Below are positions 33,894-43,353 of a stretch of 64,000 nucleotides of DNA, piece after piece. Each line of letters starts with the position of its first letter. Positions within the stretch are counted from its first letter, which is position 1. Under the pieces are notes generated by a model. That model saw only the letters and a program-made list of their open reading frames with translations, was not told where the DNA came from and did no database searches. Origin of the DNA: an uncultured Oscillospiraceae bacterium (GTDB taxonomy: Bacteria; Bacillota; Clostridia; Oscillospirales; Acutalibacteraceae); the NCBI GenBank assembly GCA_900546265.1, contig URCA01000007.1, forward strand, positions 72,890-136,889, written 5' to 3'. The translations under genes were made by a program, and so were the position numbers.

Positions 33894-35702
33894 TTATTGA
33901 TTGGTTCTTTCTTTGGACGCGCTTTCCTCGGTTAAGACAAAGCTGATGAGCAGAGGAACCGACATAACAATGGGATATACATAGCGATACAAAACTACCG
34001 GTCCCAAAAGCAGGGTCAGCCATAGAGCAACCAGGAAGCTGGCAGGAACCAGGTATCTGTATTTTCTCTGATAAAGGCACCATGCTATATATAGAAAAAC
34101 AATCCAAACCATAAACCCAGAGCTAAACAGCATGGATATAATCGGAATCTTCTGATAGCTATTTTTATACGTCAGCGTGTCGTAAAAGTTCGACAGCCAT
34201 TCCATGCCGGACGGCGGGGTTCTTTCAACAATGAAAAAGGAGCCTTGAGCATTTTGCTGAGTGGATATATATTCCCAATACGGATGATACGCCCCTGGAT
34301 CCCGGTAATTCATATCTGGATACCATAAGCCAACGGTGATGCGCAGGAAAGCGTCAATATACGTAGTGGGACATCGCAAACCAATACGCGCCCACAGTTT
34401 GATAAATTCGCCGGGCTTCTCGCGAAAACGCGCCGCATTAAACGTGTTTTTCATAGAATCCGAAATCGAGGTGAAGGTGGAATAGTGCTTATAGCCCGGA
34501 ATGTAGTCTTCAATAATTTCTTTTTCTTCCGCGGTGAGCTTATCGGGCGCGTAAAGCATGACCCGGGACAACTGCATGCACGGGATACTCATCATTTCTC
34601 TCAAACCGTCAAATTTTTTCCCTTTGCACAAAGTGGTGATCGGTCCCGAGTATACCAGGAACAAAACCACACACGCTGAAAAAATGGCCAATACTCTCTT
34701 CCATTGCTTTCTGAGCCATATAAAACAAAAAATCATACCAAAAAAGAAAATATAAATGCCTTGGCTGCGGAAAATCATCATGAAGAAAGTGACTAGGACG
34801 CATACCAAACAAAATAGGTTCTTTTTTAAAAGGGAAGGATTTTCAGCTATAAGCAATAGGCCCAAAATCATTAGAGCAAAAAGAGCGGAAAATATAACGT
34901 CTTTGGTTGCGGAAAAAGACATTAACGCATTTACCGGCAAAAACATAAAAATCAGTAAAAACGCCGCCCGAATCAATACGGATGTATTCCTGCGCGCCAT
35001 ATAATAACAGATGGCGGCAAACGTCGCGGAAAGACAGAGCATTTGAAACAGGGAATAAACAAGCATGCCGATTTCCGGGCTGCCAAAGAGATTGCCCAGA
35101 GTCACCACACAGAACCCTAAGAGATAGGTATGGATCAACGGATGGTGCAAATAAATGGAGCCGGAAAGATAATACCCGATTTGATAAACGCTGTCATAGG
35201 CATATATGCCAGGGAAAGAAGCGATCAAACCGGGAACCCATGCCAAAAAAATGAGCAGCCAGCTGATAAAAAACACCTTTTTCCATCCGAAAACACGTGT
35301 GGAAAAATTCTCCAGCTTTGAAATCTTTGTGACCGCATTCCACTTGGGGAGCGTCGTCAAAATCATGACGATCAGTGCCATGAACAGCGGGGTGCCAGCA
35401 AGAATACGCAGCCATGTAAACGGTTTATTTAAAAAGGCATACTGCCGCTGCAGGATATTGGCGCCGCATATCATAAAAGCCGAAAAGAAAAAGCCGAACA
35501 CACCGGACACCACAGCCAACCGCTTGTTTATGCGCAAATAGGCGGCCCGTATCAGCCAAAAGAGGCCGACAAAAAGCACGACTGAAAAAACACTGTTGCT
35601 GATGGGATACCGACCGGCATCGAGCTTCAGCATAGACGTTAGGGCCCACAAGGATAAAAATGCTGACATAAGACACTGTATATTCTGTTTGATTTTAGGC
35701 AT
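33894..35702 (-). CDS. DUF6020-type multi-pass membrane protein (GT-C-like)
   Basis: A 602-residue membrane protein with about 12 helices. The loop SFPGIYAYDSVYQIGYYLSG and the later HHPLIHTYLLG are like the first outside loop of GT-C transferases and of the DUF6020 family, which carry acidic and His residues for lipid-linked sugar substrates. A large outside loop (about 360-520) precedes the last helices. It is somewhat more AT-rich than neighbours. It forms an operon with GT2, whose lipid-linked sugar it may use (inference). Confidence 0.8.
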   Translation of the reverse strand: MPKIKQNIQCLMSAFLSLWALTSMLKLDAGRYPISNSVFSVVLFVGLFWLIRAAYLRINKRLAVVSGVFGFFFSAFMICGANILQRQYAFLNKPFTWLRILAGTPLFMALIVMILTTLPKWNAVTKISKLENFSTRVFGWKKVFFISWLLIFLAWVPGLIASFPGIYAYDSVYQIGYYLSGSIYLHHPLIHTYLLGFCVVTLGNLFGSPEIGMLVYSLFQMLCLSATFAAICYYMARRNTSVLIRAAFLLIFMFLPVNALMSFSATKDVIFSALFALMILGLLLIAENPSLLKKNLFCLVCVLVTFFMMIFRSQGIYIFFFGMIFCFIWLRKQWKRVLAIFSACVVLFLVYSGPITTLCKGKKFDGLREMMSIPCMQLSRVMLYAPDKLTAEEKEIIEDYIPGYKHYSTFTSISDSMKNTFNAARFREKPGEFIKLWARIGLRCPTTYIDAFLRITVGLWYPDMNYRDPGAYHPYWEYISTQQNAQGSFFIVERTPPSGMEWLSNFYDTLTYKNSYQKIPIISMLFSSGFMVWIVFLYIAWCLYQRKYRYLVPASFLVALWLTLLLGPVVLYRYVYPIVMSVPLLISFVLTEESASKERTNQ

Positions 35703-35838
35703 GCGCTTCCTCCTCCGTTATATACAGCTTTTGAGCGCCTTCAAAACAGCTGTATTCCCCATTTTCTCCAGCAGTATTCCCACTTAACCACCGTTCATCC
35801 CAGAAGAAGGGCGAGGCCGCTCGGCCCGACAGCGCTCC

Positions 35839-37143
35839 TTATTCCCACTCGATGGTGGCGGTGGGCTTGGGGCTTAGGTCGTAGCAGACGCGGTTGACGC
35901 CCTTGACCTCTTTCAGAATCCGGTCGGTGATGCGGAACAGAATCGGCCAGTCCACGGCTTCCACCGTGGCGGTCATGGCGTCCACTGTGTTGACCGCCCG
36001 CAGGATCACCGGGTACTCGAAGCAGCGGGCGTTATCCCGCACGCCCACCGACTTGAAGTCGGGCACGACGGTAAAATACTGCCACACCTTCTTGTCCAGG
36101 CCGGCGGCATGGAATTCCTCCCGCAGGATGGCGTCCGCCTCCCGCACGGCCTCCAGTCGGTCGCGGGTGATGGCGCCCAGGCAGCGCACCCCCAGGCCCG
36201 GGCCGGGGAAGGGCTGGCGGTAGACCATCCCGTCCGGCAGGCCCAGCTCCACGCCGCAGGCGCGCACCTCGTCCTTGAACAGCTGCCGCAGGGGCTCCAC
36301 CAGCTCGAAAGCCAGATCCTCCGGCAGACCGCCGACATTGTGATGGGATTTCACCATTTTGGCGGTTTTGGTGCCGCTTTCCACAATGTCGGGGTAGATG
36401 GTGCCCTGGGCCAGGAAGTCGATGCCCTCCAGCTTGCGGGCCTCTTCCTCGAAGACGCGGATGAATTCCGCGCCGATGATTTTCCGTTTCTGCTCCGGAT
36501 CGGCCACGCCGGCCAGCTTGCCCAGGAAGCGCTCGGAGGCGTCCACATAGACGAGATTCGCACCCAGCTGCTTCTGGAACACCTCGACCACCTGCTCCGG
36601 CTCGCCTTTGCGCAGCAGGCCGTGATTGACGTGCACGCAGGTGAGCTGATCCCCGATAGCCCGCAGGAGCAGGGCGGCGACCACGGAGGAATCCACGCCG
36701 CCGGACAGGGCCAGCAGCACCTTTTTATCGCCCACCTGACGGCGAACCTCTTCGATCTGATCCGCGATGAAATTCGGCATATTCCAGTTGGCCTCGGCCC
36801 CGCAGACGTCGAACACGAAGGGACGCAGCGCGTCGGCCAGCTTGTCCTCCTCCGGCCAGGCCGCCAGCTGGCGCTCCGTTTTCGCCGCGGGGTGATCCAC
36901 CGCCAGCACGGGCAGGCCGCAGGCATACACCTCGTCAGCCACGAAAATCTCGCGCCCGTCCACCACATGGTTGGGGCCGCCGTTGACAATGACGCCCTTG
37001 ACGCCGGGCAGAGCGGTCAGCTCGGCGGCGGAGATGTCGTGCGGATAAATCTCGCTGTACACACCCAGCGCGCGGACAGCGCGGGCGATGGTGGTGTTTT
37101 CGGTGCTGCCCAAATCCAAAATGACAATGCGATCCTGTTTCAT
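35839..37143 (-). CDS. GMP synthase paralogue with degenerate glutaminase domain
   Basis: A 434-residue protein. The synthetase half (about residues 122-434) looks intact: PP-loop [12 protein letters not shown] (147-153), [21 protein letters not shown], and the IEWE end. The N-terminal amidotransferase domain is cut to about 115 residues: GLPVLAVDHP replaces [10 protein letters not shown] so the catalytic Cys is gone, and the half with His/Glu (HPE) is missing. It should need free ammonia or a separate glutaminase, or have another job. It has its own SigA-like promoter. A normal guaA lies 3.3 kb away. Confidence 0.9.
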   Translation of the reverse strand: MKQDRIVILDLGSTENTTIARAVRALGVYSEIYPHDISAAELTALPGVKGVIVNGGPNHVVDGREIFVADEVYACGLPVLAVDHPAAKTERQLAAWPEEDKLADALRPFVFDVCGAEANWNMPNFIADQIEEVRRQVGDKKVLLALSGGVDSSVVAALLLRAIGDQLTCVHVNHGLLRKGEPEQVVEVFQKQLGANLVYVDASERFLGKLAGVADPEQKRKIIGAEFIRVFEEEARKLEGIDFLAQGTIYPDIVESGTKTAKMVKSHHNVGGLPEDLAFELVEPLRQLFKDEVRACGVELGLPDGMVYRQPFPGPGLGVRCLGAITRDRLEAVREADAILREEFHAAGLDKKVWQYFTVVPDFKSVGVRDNARCFEYPVILRAVNTVDAMTATVEAVDWPILFRITDRILKEVKGVNRVCYDLSPKPTATIEWE

Positions 37144-37192
37144 GCGGGAACCCAGCCTTCCTCTGATAAACTTCCTTTATTTCCTATAGGAG

Positions 37193-37222
37193 ACTATACC
37201 ACAGGTCGCCCCCTCCAGTCAA
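37193..37222 (-). promoter_or_regulatory. Promoter of the guaA paralogue
   Basis: On the minus strand: TTGACT (37217-37222), 18-bp spacer, TATAGT (37193-37198). The spacer ends in CCTGTGG, shared with the purA and DUF951 promoters. Confidence 0.7.
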
Positions 37223-37227
37223 ACGGT

Positions 37228-37256
37228 TTGCATTCCGGACGGTCAGGAGGTATAAT
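37228..37256 (+). promoter_or_regulatory. Promoter of the GNAT gene
   Basis: TTGCAT (37228-37233), 17-bp spacer, TATAAT (37251-37256). Its -35 lies five bases from the divergent -35 of the guaA paralogue. Confidence 0.75.
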
Positions 37257-37287
37257 AAAACAAGAATACCGCTTGGGGAGAACCGTT

Positions 37288-37824
37288 ATGGAGTACAGAA
37301 AAGTGGCTTTGGAGGAAATCGATCGGCAGCTGTTCCGCGCGTTTGTCCGGCGGCAGGACGTTACAAAATGCTGGCGGAAGGAGGGCGGCGACTGGGTAAT
37401 CCGGGACATCGCGTTTATCGACGACTGGAGCGAGGCGGATTATGCGTATCTGGTCACCTGCCTGCGGGGGACGCTGGAAGGTGGGGGCGTGCTGTTCGGC
37501 GCGTTTGAGGGCGGTGTGCTCAAGGGCTTCGCGTCGGTGGAGGGCCGGCCGCTGGGGAGCCGGGCCGACATGCTCGATCTTTCGAGCCTGCATGTCTCGC
37601 GGGACCGGCGGGGCCAGGGCGCCGGCAGACGGCTGTTCACCCTGGCGGCGGGCTGGGCCAGGGAGCACGGTGCTAGTAAGCTGTACATATCCGCCCATTC
37701 GGCGGTGGAAACCCAGGCGTTTTACCGGGCCATGGGCTGCGTGGAGGCGGCGGAATACGCCCCCCATCACACGGCCAAGGAGCCCTGCGACTGCCAGCTG
37801 GAATACCGGCTGACGGCAATCTGA
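37288..37824 (+). CDS. GNAT family N-acetyltransferase
   Basis: A 178-residue acetyltransferase. The acetyl-CoA loop is LHVSRDRRGQGAGRRLF (about 103-119), followed by KLYISAHSAVETQAFYRAMGCVEA, the typical last strand-helix. The start follows the promoter TATAAT at 37251. Substrate is unknown. It reads into the ClC gene with a 17-bp gap, so both may be co-transcribed. Confidence 0.9.
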   Translation: MEYRKVALEEIDRQLFRAFVRRQDVTKCWRKEGGDWVIRDIAFIDDWSEADYAYLVTCLRGTLEGGGVLFGAFEGGVLKGFASVEGRPLGSRADMLDLSSLHVSRDRRGQGAGRRLFTLAAGWAREHGASKLYISAHSAVETQAFYRAMGCVEAAEYAPHHTAKEPCDCQLEYRLTAI

Positions 37825-37841
37825 AATCTGGAGACTGGTGT

Positions 37842-39419
37842 ATGGAGAGGGATTCCATTTCGCGCACACTGCGGCGGTTTTCCAACATGCGTTACCTGCT
37901 GGTGCTGGAGGGCATCGGCGTGGGCGCGGCGGCGGGGCTGGTGACGGTGCTGTTCCGGGCGGTGCTGAGCCAAGGGGAAACGGTGCTGCACGCGGCGCTG
38001 GCCTTCGGGACGGCCCACCCCTATTTTATTCCCCTGTGGTTCGTCATCCTGCTGGGGGCTGCCGGGCTGGTGACTTACCTGCTCAAATGGGAGCCGCTGA
38101 TCAGCGGCTCGGGTATTCCCCAGGTGGAGGGGGAGATGCAGGGACGCATCCGCACCGTCTGGTGGCGGGTGCTGCTGGCCAAGTTCTTAGGTGGCCTGCT
38201 GACCATCGGGGCAGGGCTGGCGCTGGGCCGGGAGGGGCCCTCCATCCAGCTGGGCGCCATGGCCGGCAAAGGGGTCTCCCGGCTGACCAAGCGGGTGCGC
38301 ACCGAGGAAAAACTGCTGATGACTTGCGGGGCCAGCGCGGGGCTGGCTGCGGCCTTCAACGCGCCGCTGGCCGGGGTGCTCTTTTCCCTGGAGGAGCTGC
38401 ACAAGAACTTCTCGCTGGATGTGCTGCTGCCGGCCATGGCCTCCTCTATCACGGCGGACGTGATTTCCCGCAACATATTCGGCCTGAAGCCGGTTTTTGA
38501 TTTTTCGGGCATCGCCATGATGCCGCTGAAAAACTACTGGCTGGTGCCGGTGCTGGGGCTGATTCTCGGCCTGTTCGGCGTGCTGTATAACCTGTGCGTC
38601 GACAAGGCGCAGAACCTGTACGATAAAATCAAAATTCCCTATATCAAAACCGCCATTCCCTTTATGCTGGCGGGGATCCTGGGCTTTGTCTGGCCGGCCG
38701 TCCTGGGCGGCGGCCATGGGCTTATCGCGGGTCTCACCGGGCAGACCGCCCTATGGGGGCTGTTGGGTCTGCTGGCCGTCCGGTTCGCATATTCCATCCT
38801 CAGCTTCAGCGCGGGGGTACCGGGGGGGATTTTCCTGCCGCTGCTGGTGCTGGGCGCGGTGGCGGGCAGCCTGGTGGGCGGGACGGCGGCCGCCGTCGGG
38901 CTGGACGTACATCTGGAGAATTTCGTAATTCTGGGCATGGCGGGATATTTCGCGGCAGTGGTGCGGGCGCCGGTGACCGGCATACTGCTCATCTGCGAAA
39001 TGACGGGAACGCTGTCCCACATGCTGTCCCTGGCCATGGTGTCCCTCATCGCCTACGCCACGGCGGATTTGCTCCGCTCCAAGCCGATATACGATCAGCT
39101 TCTGCACCGGATGCTGCGCAAGCGCCGGCCGGAGGCGGAGAAAGCCGCCTCCGGGGACAAGGTGCTGGTCAACGCGCCGGTGCACCTGGGCGCGCCGGCT
39201 TGCGGCAAACGGATCGGCGACGCATCCTGGCCTGCAGGGTGCCTCATCGTTTCCGTCCGGCGGGGCGAGGAGGAGCTGGTTCCTAAAGGGAACACCCGGC
39301 TGCGGGCGGGTGACGACATCACCGTGCTGTGCGACGAATACGACAGCGAAGAGGTATACCGCGCGCTGGAGGAACAGTGCAAATCCACCGTCATTCCCCG
39401 CCGCACTCATTTGAAATAA
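37842..39419 (+). CDS. ClC family chloride/proton transporter with TrkA-C domain
   Basis: A 525-residue membrane protein. Selectivity and gate motifs are visible: GSGIPQVE (about 88), GREGPSIQ with the external gating Glu (about 130), and GVPGGIFLP (about 325). The internal proton Glu equivalent lies in FSLEELHKNF, which supports 2Cl-/H+ exchange rather than a channel. A cytoplasmic TrkA-C (RCK_C) domain ends the protein (about 445-520), a candidate ligand sensor. Probably acid or anion homeostasis. Confidence 0.93.
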   Translation: MERDSISRTLRRFSNMRYLLVLEGIGVGAAAGLVTVLFRAVLSQGETVLHAALAFGTAHPYFIPLWFVILLGAAGLVTYLLKWEPLISGSGIPQVEGEMQGRIRTVWWRVLLAKFLGGLLTIGAGLALGREGPSIQLGAMAGKGVSRLTKRVRTEEKLLMTCGASAGLAAAFNAPLAGVLFSLEELHKNFSLDVLLPAMASSITADVISRNIFGLKPVFDFSGIAMMPLKNYWLVPVLGLILGLFGVLYNLCVDKAQNLYDKIKIPYIKTAIPFMLAGILGFVWPAVLGGGHGLIAGLTGQTALWGLLGLLAVRFAYSILSFSAGVPGGIFLPLLVLGAVAGSLVGGTAAAVGLDVHLENFVILGMAGYFAAVVRAPVTGILLICEMTGTLSHMLSLAMVSLIAYATADLLRSKPIYDQLLHRMLRKRRPEAEKAASGDKVLVNAPVHLGAPACGKRIGDASWPAGCLIVSVRRGEEELVPKGNTRLRAGDDITVLCDEYDSEEVYRALEEQCKSTVIPRRTHLK

Positions 39420-39607
39420 GAAGGGAGGCCCCGCCGTGGTGCCTTTTCTGCGTTTCTTACGGCGTTTCGGACGGCGGAGCGCCCGCTATTTCACCCATTT
39501 TCAGTGGTATTATTGTTTTATCTGTTAAAAAAGCTTTAACTGGTGCCGTAACGAATAAAAACGCTAATATAGAGCCTTAGTTTAACGACGCACCATTGGC
39601 TTGCTAA

Positions 39608-39766
39608 ATGCCTATGGGGGCATCAGGATATTTTGCTGTGAACTACCGGTACGACAGTCCGGACAGACCGGTCATCAAATACTATAATAACGATAGCCCG
39701 GGCAACGCAGGGTACCACACGGTGTACAACGCGAATGGGCTGGTGGGGCTGCACAAGGAGAAATGA
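39608..39766 (+). pseudogene. Possible remnant of a secreted toxin C-terminus
   Basis: A 52-codon open frame (MPMGASGYFAVNYRYDS ... NANGLVGLHKEK) ends in TGA overlapping the next start (ATGA). Tyr/Asp/Asn/Gly-rich composition is like the last segment of RHS/polymorphic toxins, and the next gene is an SF0329/immunity-like protein. No ribosome site is clear and no upstream toxin body remains; 39420-39607 contains nothing else that I can read. Best explained as the tail of a deleted toxin gene. Confidence 0.45.
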
Positions 39767-40287
39767 TGGGGATTTCATGGAGCGCGATGCGCAGAATATT
39801 GGAACGGGAAAACATTTGCGATTCACTAAAGGGGCGGATTCAATATTTCGCCACCAGATACAGCAAGTCACACGATCAGGAGGGACGTGTGGCGATACGC
39901 TTGGATGGAAAAGAAGTTTTCAAATCCTGCTTTTATGATTGGGACAGAAAGCGGGATGAAGCGTGGGACGAAATCAACACAGAAGCCGGCAGAAAAACAT
40001 GCTATTTGGAATCCGGCGAACAGATGGAACTCGGCGCGCTAAACAGAGGCGGCTTTGACCAATACGCTTTTTATGCCGCCTTTCATACCTACCAAAACAG
40101 CAGCATTGACGAGAGTCTCATTTCACCCGATCCAGTCGTGCGGTTATTCGCCATCATGGACAGGCGGGTTGGTAAGCGGCGGCTGCAAACACTGACGCTG
40201 GAAGTTGAGGAGCAGCCGGAATGGTTACAAACATTTTATCGTCTGCGACTGGCGGCGGACGGAGTACCGCCAACAAAAAAGAGCTAA
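39763..40287 (+). CDS. SF0329-like, putative immunity protein
   Basis: A 174-residue soluble protein whose segment LKGRIQYFATRYSKSHDQEG, then RVAIRLDGKEVFKSCFYDW matches the SF0329-type family found beside polymorphic toxins. AAGGAG precedes two adjacent ATGs (39763 and 39766); the second has better spacing. The start overlaps the stop of the toxin-like remnant, as in toxin/immunity pairs. It is more AT-rich than the housekeeping genes around it. Orphan immunity genes may protect against toxins of neighbours. Confidence 0.75.
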   Translation: MMGISWSAMRRILERENICDSLKGRIQYFATRYSKSHDQEGRVAIRLDGKEVFKSCFYDWDRKRDEAWDEINTEAGRKTCYLESGEQMELGALNRGGFDQYAFYAAFHTYQNSSIDESLISPDPVVRLFAIMDRRVGKRRLQTLTLEVEEQPEWLQTFYRLRLAADGVPPTKKS

Positions 40288-40315
40288 CGGATTCTTTGTG
40301 ATCCGTTAGCTCTTT
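40278..40315 (+). terminator. Terminator of the immunity-like gene
   Basis: Perfect 15-bp stem AAAGAGCTAACGGAT (40278-40292) with its complement (40301-40315), overlapping the stop codon, then TTTT. Confidence 0.88.
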
Positions 40316-40374
40316 TCTACGAATATCCTAAATATTGCACCTGCCACATACAGGCTTAGCGGCTCTGCTCCATC

Positions 40375-40452
40375 ATTCCCACTCGATCGTGGCCGGGGGC
40401 CGGTAAGCCCCCGGTAGCGCTCGCCTCTTTATTCCCACTCGATCGTGGCCGG
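40375..40452. repeat. 22-bp direct repeat of the guaA 3' end
   Basis: The last 22 bp region of guaA (40431-40452, beginning ATTCCCACTCGATCGTGG on the plus strand) recurs exactly at 40375-40396, 56 bp outside the gene. Between them is an 8-bp hairpin CCGGGGGC/GCCCCCGG. The guaA 3' end is a known integration site of genomic islands in other bacteria, so this may be an att scar; a local tandem duplication is the alternative. Confidence 0.75.
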
Positions 40453-41958
40453 AGGCTTACTGGTGATGTCGTATACCACACGGTTGACGCCTTTTACCTC
40501 GTTGACGATGCGGTTGGAGGCGGCCGCCAGGACGTCCAGCGGAATCCGCGCCCAGTCGGCGGTCATGAAATCCGTGGTGGACACCGCCCGCAGGGCGATG
40601 GTGTAATCATAGGTACGGCCGTCCCCCATAACGCCCACCGAACGCATATCGGTGATAACCGCGAAATACTGATTCAGCTCCCGCGAGAGGCCGGCACGCG
40701 CCACCTCCTCGCGGAAAATGGCGTCCGCCTGTCGGAGGATATCCAGCCGATACGGGCTCACCGCACCGATGCACCGCACCGCCAGCCCGGGGCCGGGAAA
40801 GGGCTGCCGCCAGACCATCTCCTCCGGCAGACCCAGCTCCAGCCCCGCCTGCCGCACCTCGTCCTTGAACAAATCTCGCAGCGGCTCGCACAGCTTGAGC
40901 TGCATCCGTTCGGGCAGGCCGCCCACATTGTGGTGGCTTTTGATGACCGCGGCCTTGTCGCTGCCGCTTTCAATGACATCCGGATAAATGGTGCCCTGTA
41001 CCAGAAAATCCACCTGGCCGATTTTCGCAGCCTCTTCCTCGAAGACCCGAATAAACTCCTCGCCGATGATCTTGCGCTTCTGCTCTGGCTCGGCCACCCC
41101 ATCCAAGCGGGTGAGGAACCGATCCGCCGCGTCCACCCGCACGAAGTTGAGATCGTAGTGTCCCCGGAACATAGCCTCCACCATGTCCCCCTCGTCCTTA
41201 CGCAGCAGGCCGTTATCCACAAAAATGCAGGTCAGCTGGCTGCCCACCGCCTTGGCCACCATTACGGCGGCCACCGAGGAATCCACGCCGCCCGACAGGC
41301 CGCAAAGCACCCGGCTGTCCCCGATCTGCTCCCGAATGGCGGCGACGGAGGTCTCCACGAAGGAGTCCATCCGCCAGTCGCCCGCGCAGCCGCAGATCTC
41401 AAACAGGAAATTCTTCAGCATCTGCGCACCGTTTACGGTATGCAGCACCTCGGGATGAAACTGGACGGCATACAGCCCATTCGCCGCGTCCTCCATCCCC
41501 GCGCAGGGGCAGTGGGGGGTGGAGGCGTTGACCGCGAAGCCCGCGGGCAGGGTATTGATATAGTCGGTATGGCTCATCCAGCAAAGCTGCTCCGGCTCCA
41601 GCCCCTTAAACAGGAGGCTGTCGGTGCGCACAGTGACGGCCGTGCTGCCGTATTCCCGCTCGGCGCTTTCCACCAGGCCGCCCTTCAGGAACGCCATCAG
41701 CTGGGCGCCGTAGCAGATACCCAGCACGGGAATGCCCAAGGAAAGAATTTCCGCTGGGCAGCGGGGAGAATCCTCCAGATACACGCTGTGGGGGCCGCCG
41801 GTGAAGATGATCCCCTTATAGCCCGCCGCCCGGATGTCGTCGAGGGAGGTCTTATACGATTTCACCTCGGAATACACCCCGGCCTCCCGCACCCGCCGGG
41901 CAATGAGCTGGTTATACTGCCCGCCAAAATCCAGAACCAATACCGTTTCTTTCGCCAT
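40429..41958 (-). CDS. guaA: GMP synthase (glutamine-hydrolysing)
   Basis: A 509-residue enzyme that converts XMP, ATP and glutamine to GMP. The glutaminase domain is complete: [10 protein letters not shown] with catalytic Cys82, and AVQFHPEV with His168 and Glu170. The synthetase domain has the PP-loop [23 protein letters not shown] and [10 protein letters not shown]. Length is normal. It lies 67 bp after purA on the same strand with a hairpin between them, so it is at least partly co-expressed with purA. Confidence 0.97.
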   Translation of the reverse strand: MAKETVLVLDFGGQYNQLIARRVREAGVYSEVKSYKTSLDDIRAAGYKGIIFTGGPHSVYLEDSPRCPAEILSLGIPVLGICYGAQLMAFLKGGLVESAEREYGSTAVTVRTDSLLFKGLEPEQLCWMSHTDYINTLPAGFAVNASTPHCPCAGMEDAANGLYAVQFHPEVLHTVNGAQMLKNFLFEICGCAGDWRMDSFVETSVAAIREQIGDSRVLCGLSGGVDSSVAAVMVAKAVGSQLTCIFVDNGLLRKDEGDMVEAMFRGHYDLNFVRVDAADRFLTRLDGVAEPEQKRKIIGEEFIRVFEEEAAKIGQVDFLVQGTIYPDVIESGSDKAAVIKSHHNVGGLPERMQLKLCEPLRDLFKDEVRQAGLELGLPEEMVWRQPFPGPGLAVRCIGAVSPYRLDILRQADAIFREEVARAGLSRELNQYFAVITDMRSVGVMGDGRTYDYTIALRAVSTTDFMTADWARIPLDVLAAASNRIVNEVKGVNRVVYDITSKPPATIEWE

Positions 41959-41992
41959 ACGCCGTTCCTAACCTTTCCTTTTCCTATCATCA

Positions 41993-42020
41993 AAGGGGCA
42001 GGTGCGCGCACCTGCCCCTT
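41993..42020 (-). terminator. Hairpin between purA and guaA
   Basis: AAGGGGCAGGTG (41993-42004) pairs with CACCTGCCCCTT (42009-42020). On the minus strand it follows the purA stop and is followed by TTTGATG, so it may terminate only partly and let some transcripts reach guaA. Confidence 0.65.
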
Positions 42021-42024
42021 GTAT

Positions 42025-43296
42025 TCAGCGGACGATCAGCTCGTCGCGGCCGGGGCCGTTGGACACCATGGTCACCGGCACACCCAGCTCCTTCTCAATG
42101 AACTCTACATACTTCCGGCAATTCTCCGGCAGATCCTCGTACTTCTTGATGCCGCGCACATCGCTCTTCCAGCCGGGCAGAACCTCCAGCACCGGCTTGC
42201 AGCGGTTCAGGGTGGGGGTGGTGGGGAAATCCTTCAGGATTTTGCCGTCCACCTCGTAGCCCACGCACACCGGAATCTCGTCCAGATAGCCCAGCGCGTC
42301 GATGACGGTCAGCACGGCCTGAGTCGCGCCCTGGGCCTGCACGCCGTAGCGGGAGGCCACGCAGTCGAACCAGCCCATGCGGCGGGGACGTCCGGTGGTA
42401 GCGCCGAATTCGCCGGCGTCGCCGCCGCGCACCCGCATCTCCTGGGCCTCATCCCCGAAAATCTCACTGACGAAGGCGCCGGCGCCCACGGCGCTGGAAT
42501 ACGCCTTGACCACCACCACGATGTCCTCGATGGCATAGGGCGGCAGGCCCGCGCCGATGGCACCGTAGCCCGCCAGGGTGGAGGAGGAGGTCACCATGGG
42601 ATAAATGCCGTAATCCGGATCCTTCAAGGCGCCCAGCTGGCCCTCCAGCAGGATGGTCTTCCCCTCTTTGAGCGCATCCCGCAGGAAATGGAAGGTATCC
42701 GCCACATAGGGCGCAATGGCGTCCCGCTGTTCCATCAGCTGGGCGAACACCTGATCCACGTTGAGGGCCGGCTTATGATACAGCTCCTCCAGCAGCACGT
42801 TCTTGACGGCCAGAACGCCCCGCAGCTTGTCGTAGGCGTAATCCTCGTCGAACAGCTCGTTGATTTCAAAGCCGATTTTCGCGTATTTATCCGAATAGAA
42901 GGGGGCGATGCCCGATTTGGTGGAGCCGAAGGACTTGCCGCCCAGCCGCTCCTCCTCGTACTGATCGAACAGCACGTGATAGGGCATGACCACCTGGGTG
43001 CGGTCGGAGACCATCAGGCGGGGCTTGACGCCCTTTTCCTTCAGGGCCGCCGCTTCTCTGAGAAACTTGCCGATGTCCAGCGCCACCCCGTTGCCGATGA
43101 TGTTGGTGATGTGATCGTAAAACACGCCGGAGGGCAGCTGGTGCAGCGCAAACTTGCCGTACTGGTTGATGATGGTGTGCCCCGCGTTGCTTCCGCCCTG
43201 AAAGCGGATGACCACGTCGGATTCAGCCGCCAGAACGTCGGTGATCTTCCCTTTGCCCTCGTCGCCCCAGTTGGCGCCTACGATTGCTCGAACCAT
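42025..43296 (-). CDS. purA: Adenylosuccinate synthase
   Basis: A 423-residue GTP-dependent enzyme joining IMP and aspartate, the first step to AMP. The start MVRAIVGANWGDEGKGKITD gives the N-terminal P-loop at its usual place and has GGAGG upstream; a longer open frame continues upstream but crosses the promoter. Other features: QGGSNAGHTI, STKSGIAPFYSDK and GATTGRPRRMGWFD. The sequence is of the shorter-loop clostridial form. It shares a purine locus with guaA and purB. Confidence 0.96.
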   Translation of the reverse strand: MVRAIVGANWGDEGKGKITDVLAAESDVVIRFQGGSNAGHTIINQYGKFALHQLPSGVFYDHITNIIGNGVALDIGKFLREAAALKEKGVKPRLMVSDRTQVVMPYHVLFDQYEEERLGGKSFGSTKSGIAPFYSDKYAKIGFEINELFDEDYAYDKLRGVLAVKNVLLEELYHKPALNVDQVFAQLMEQRDAIAPYVADTFHFLRDALKEGKTILLEGQLGALKDPDYGIYPMVTSSSTLAGYGAIGAGLPPYAIEDIVVVVKAYSSAVGAGAFVSEIFGDEAQEMRVRGGDAGEFGATTGRPRRMGWFDCVASRYGVQAQGATQAVLTVIDALGYLDEIPVCVGYEVDGKILKDFPTTPTLNRCKPVLEVLPGWKSDVRGIKKYEDLPENCRKYVEFIEKELGVPVTMVSNGPGRDELIVR

Positions 43297-43353
43297 GAGG
43301 TTTCCTCCTGTTTCACAGGCGCGTGTCCGCGCCGTCGTTTTCCGTACGGTCTC

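Noticed and set aside
36109..37287. N-terminal extension of the GNAT gene
   Set aside because: The frame upstream of 37288 is antisense to the guaA paralogue and lies before a good promoter for the GNAT gene.
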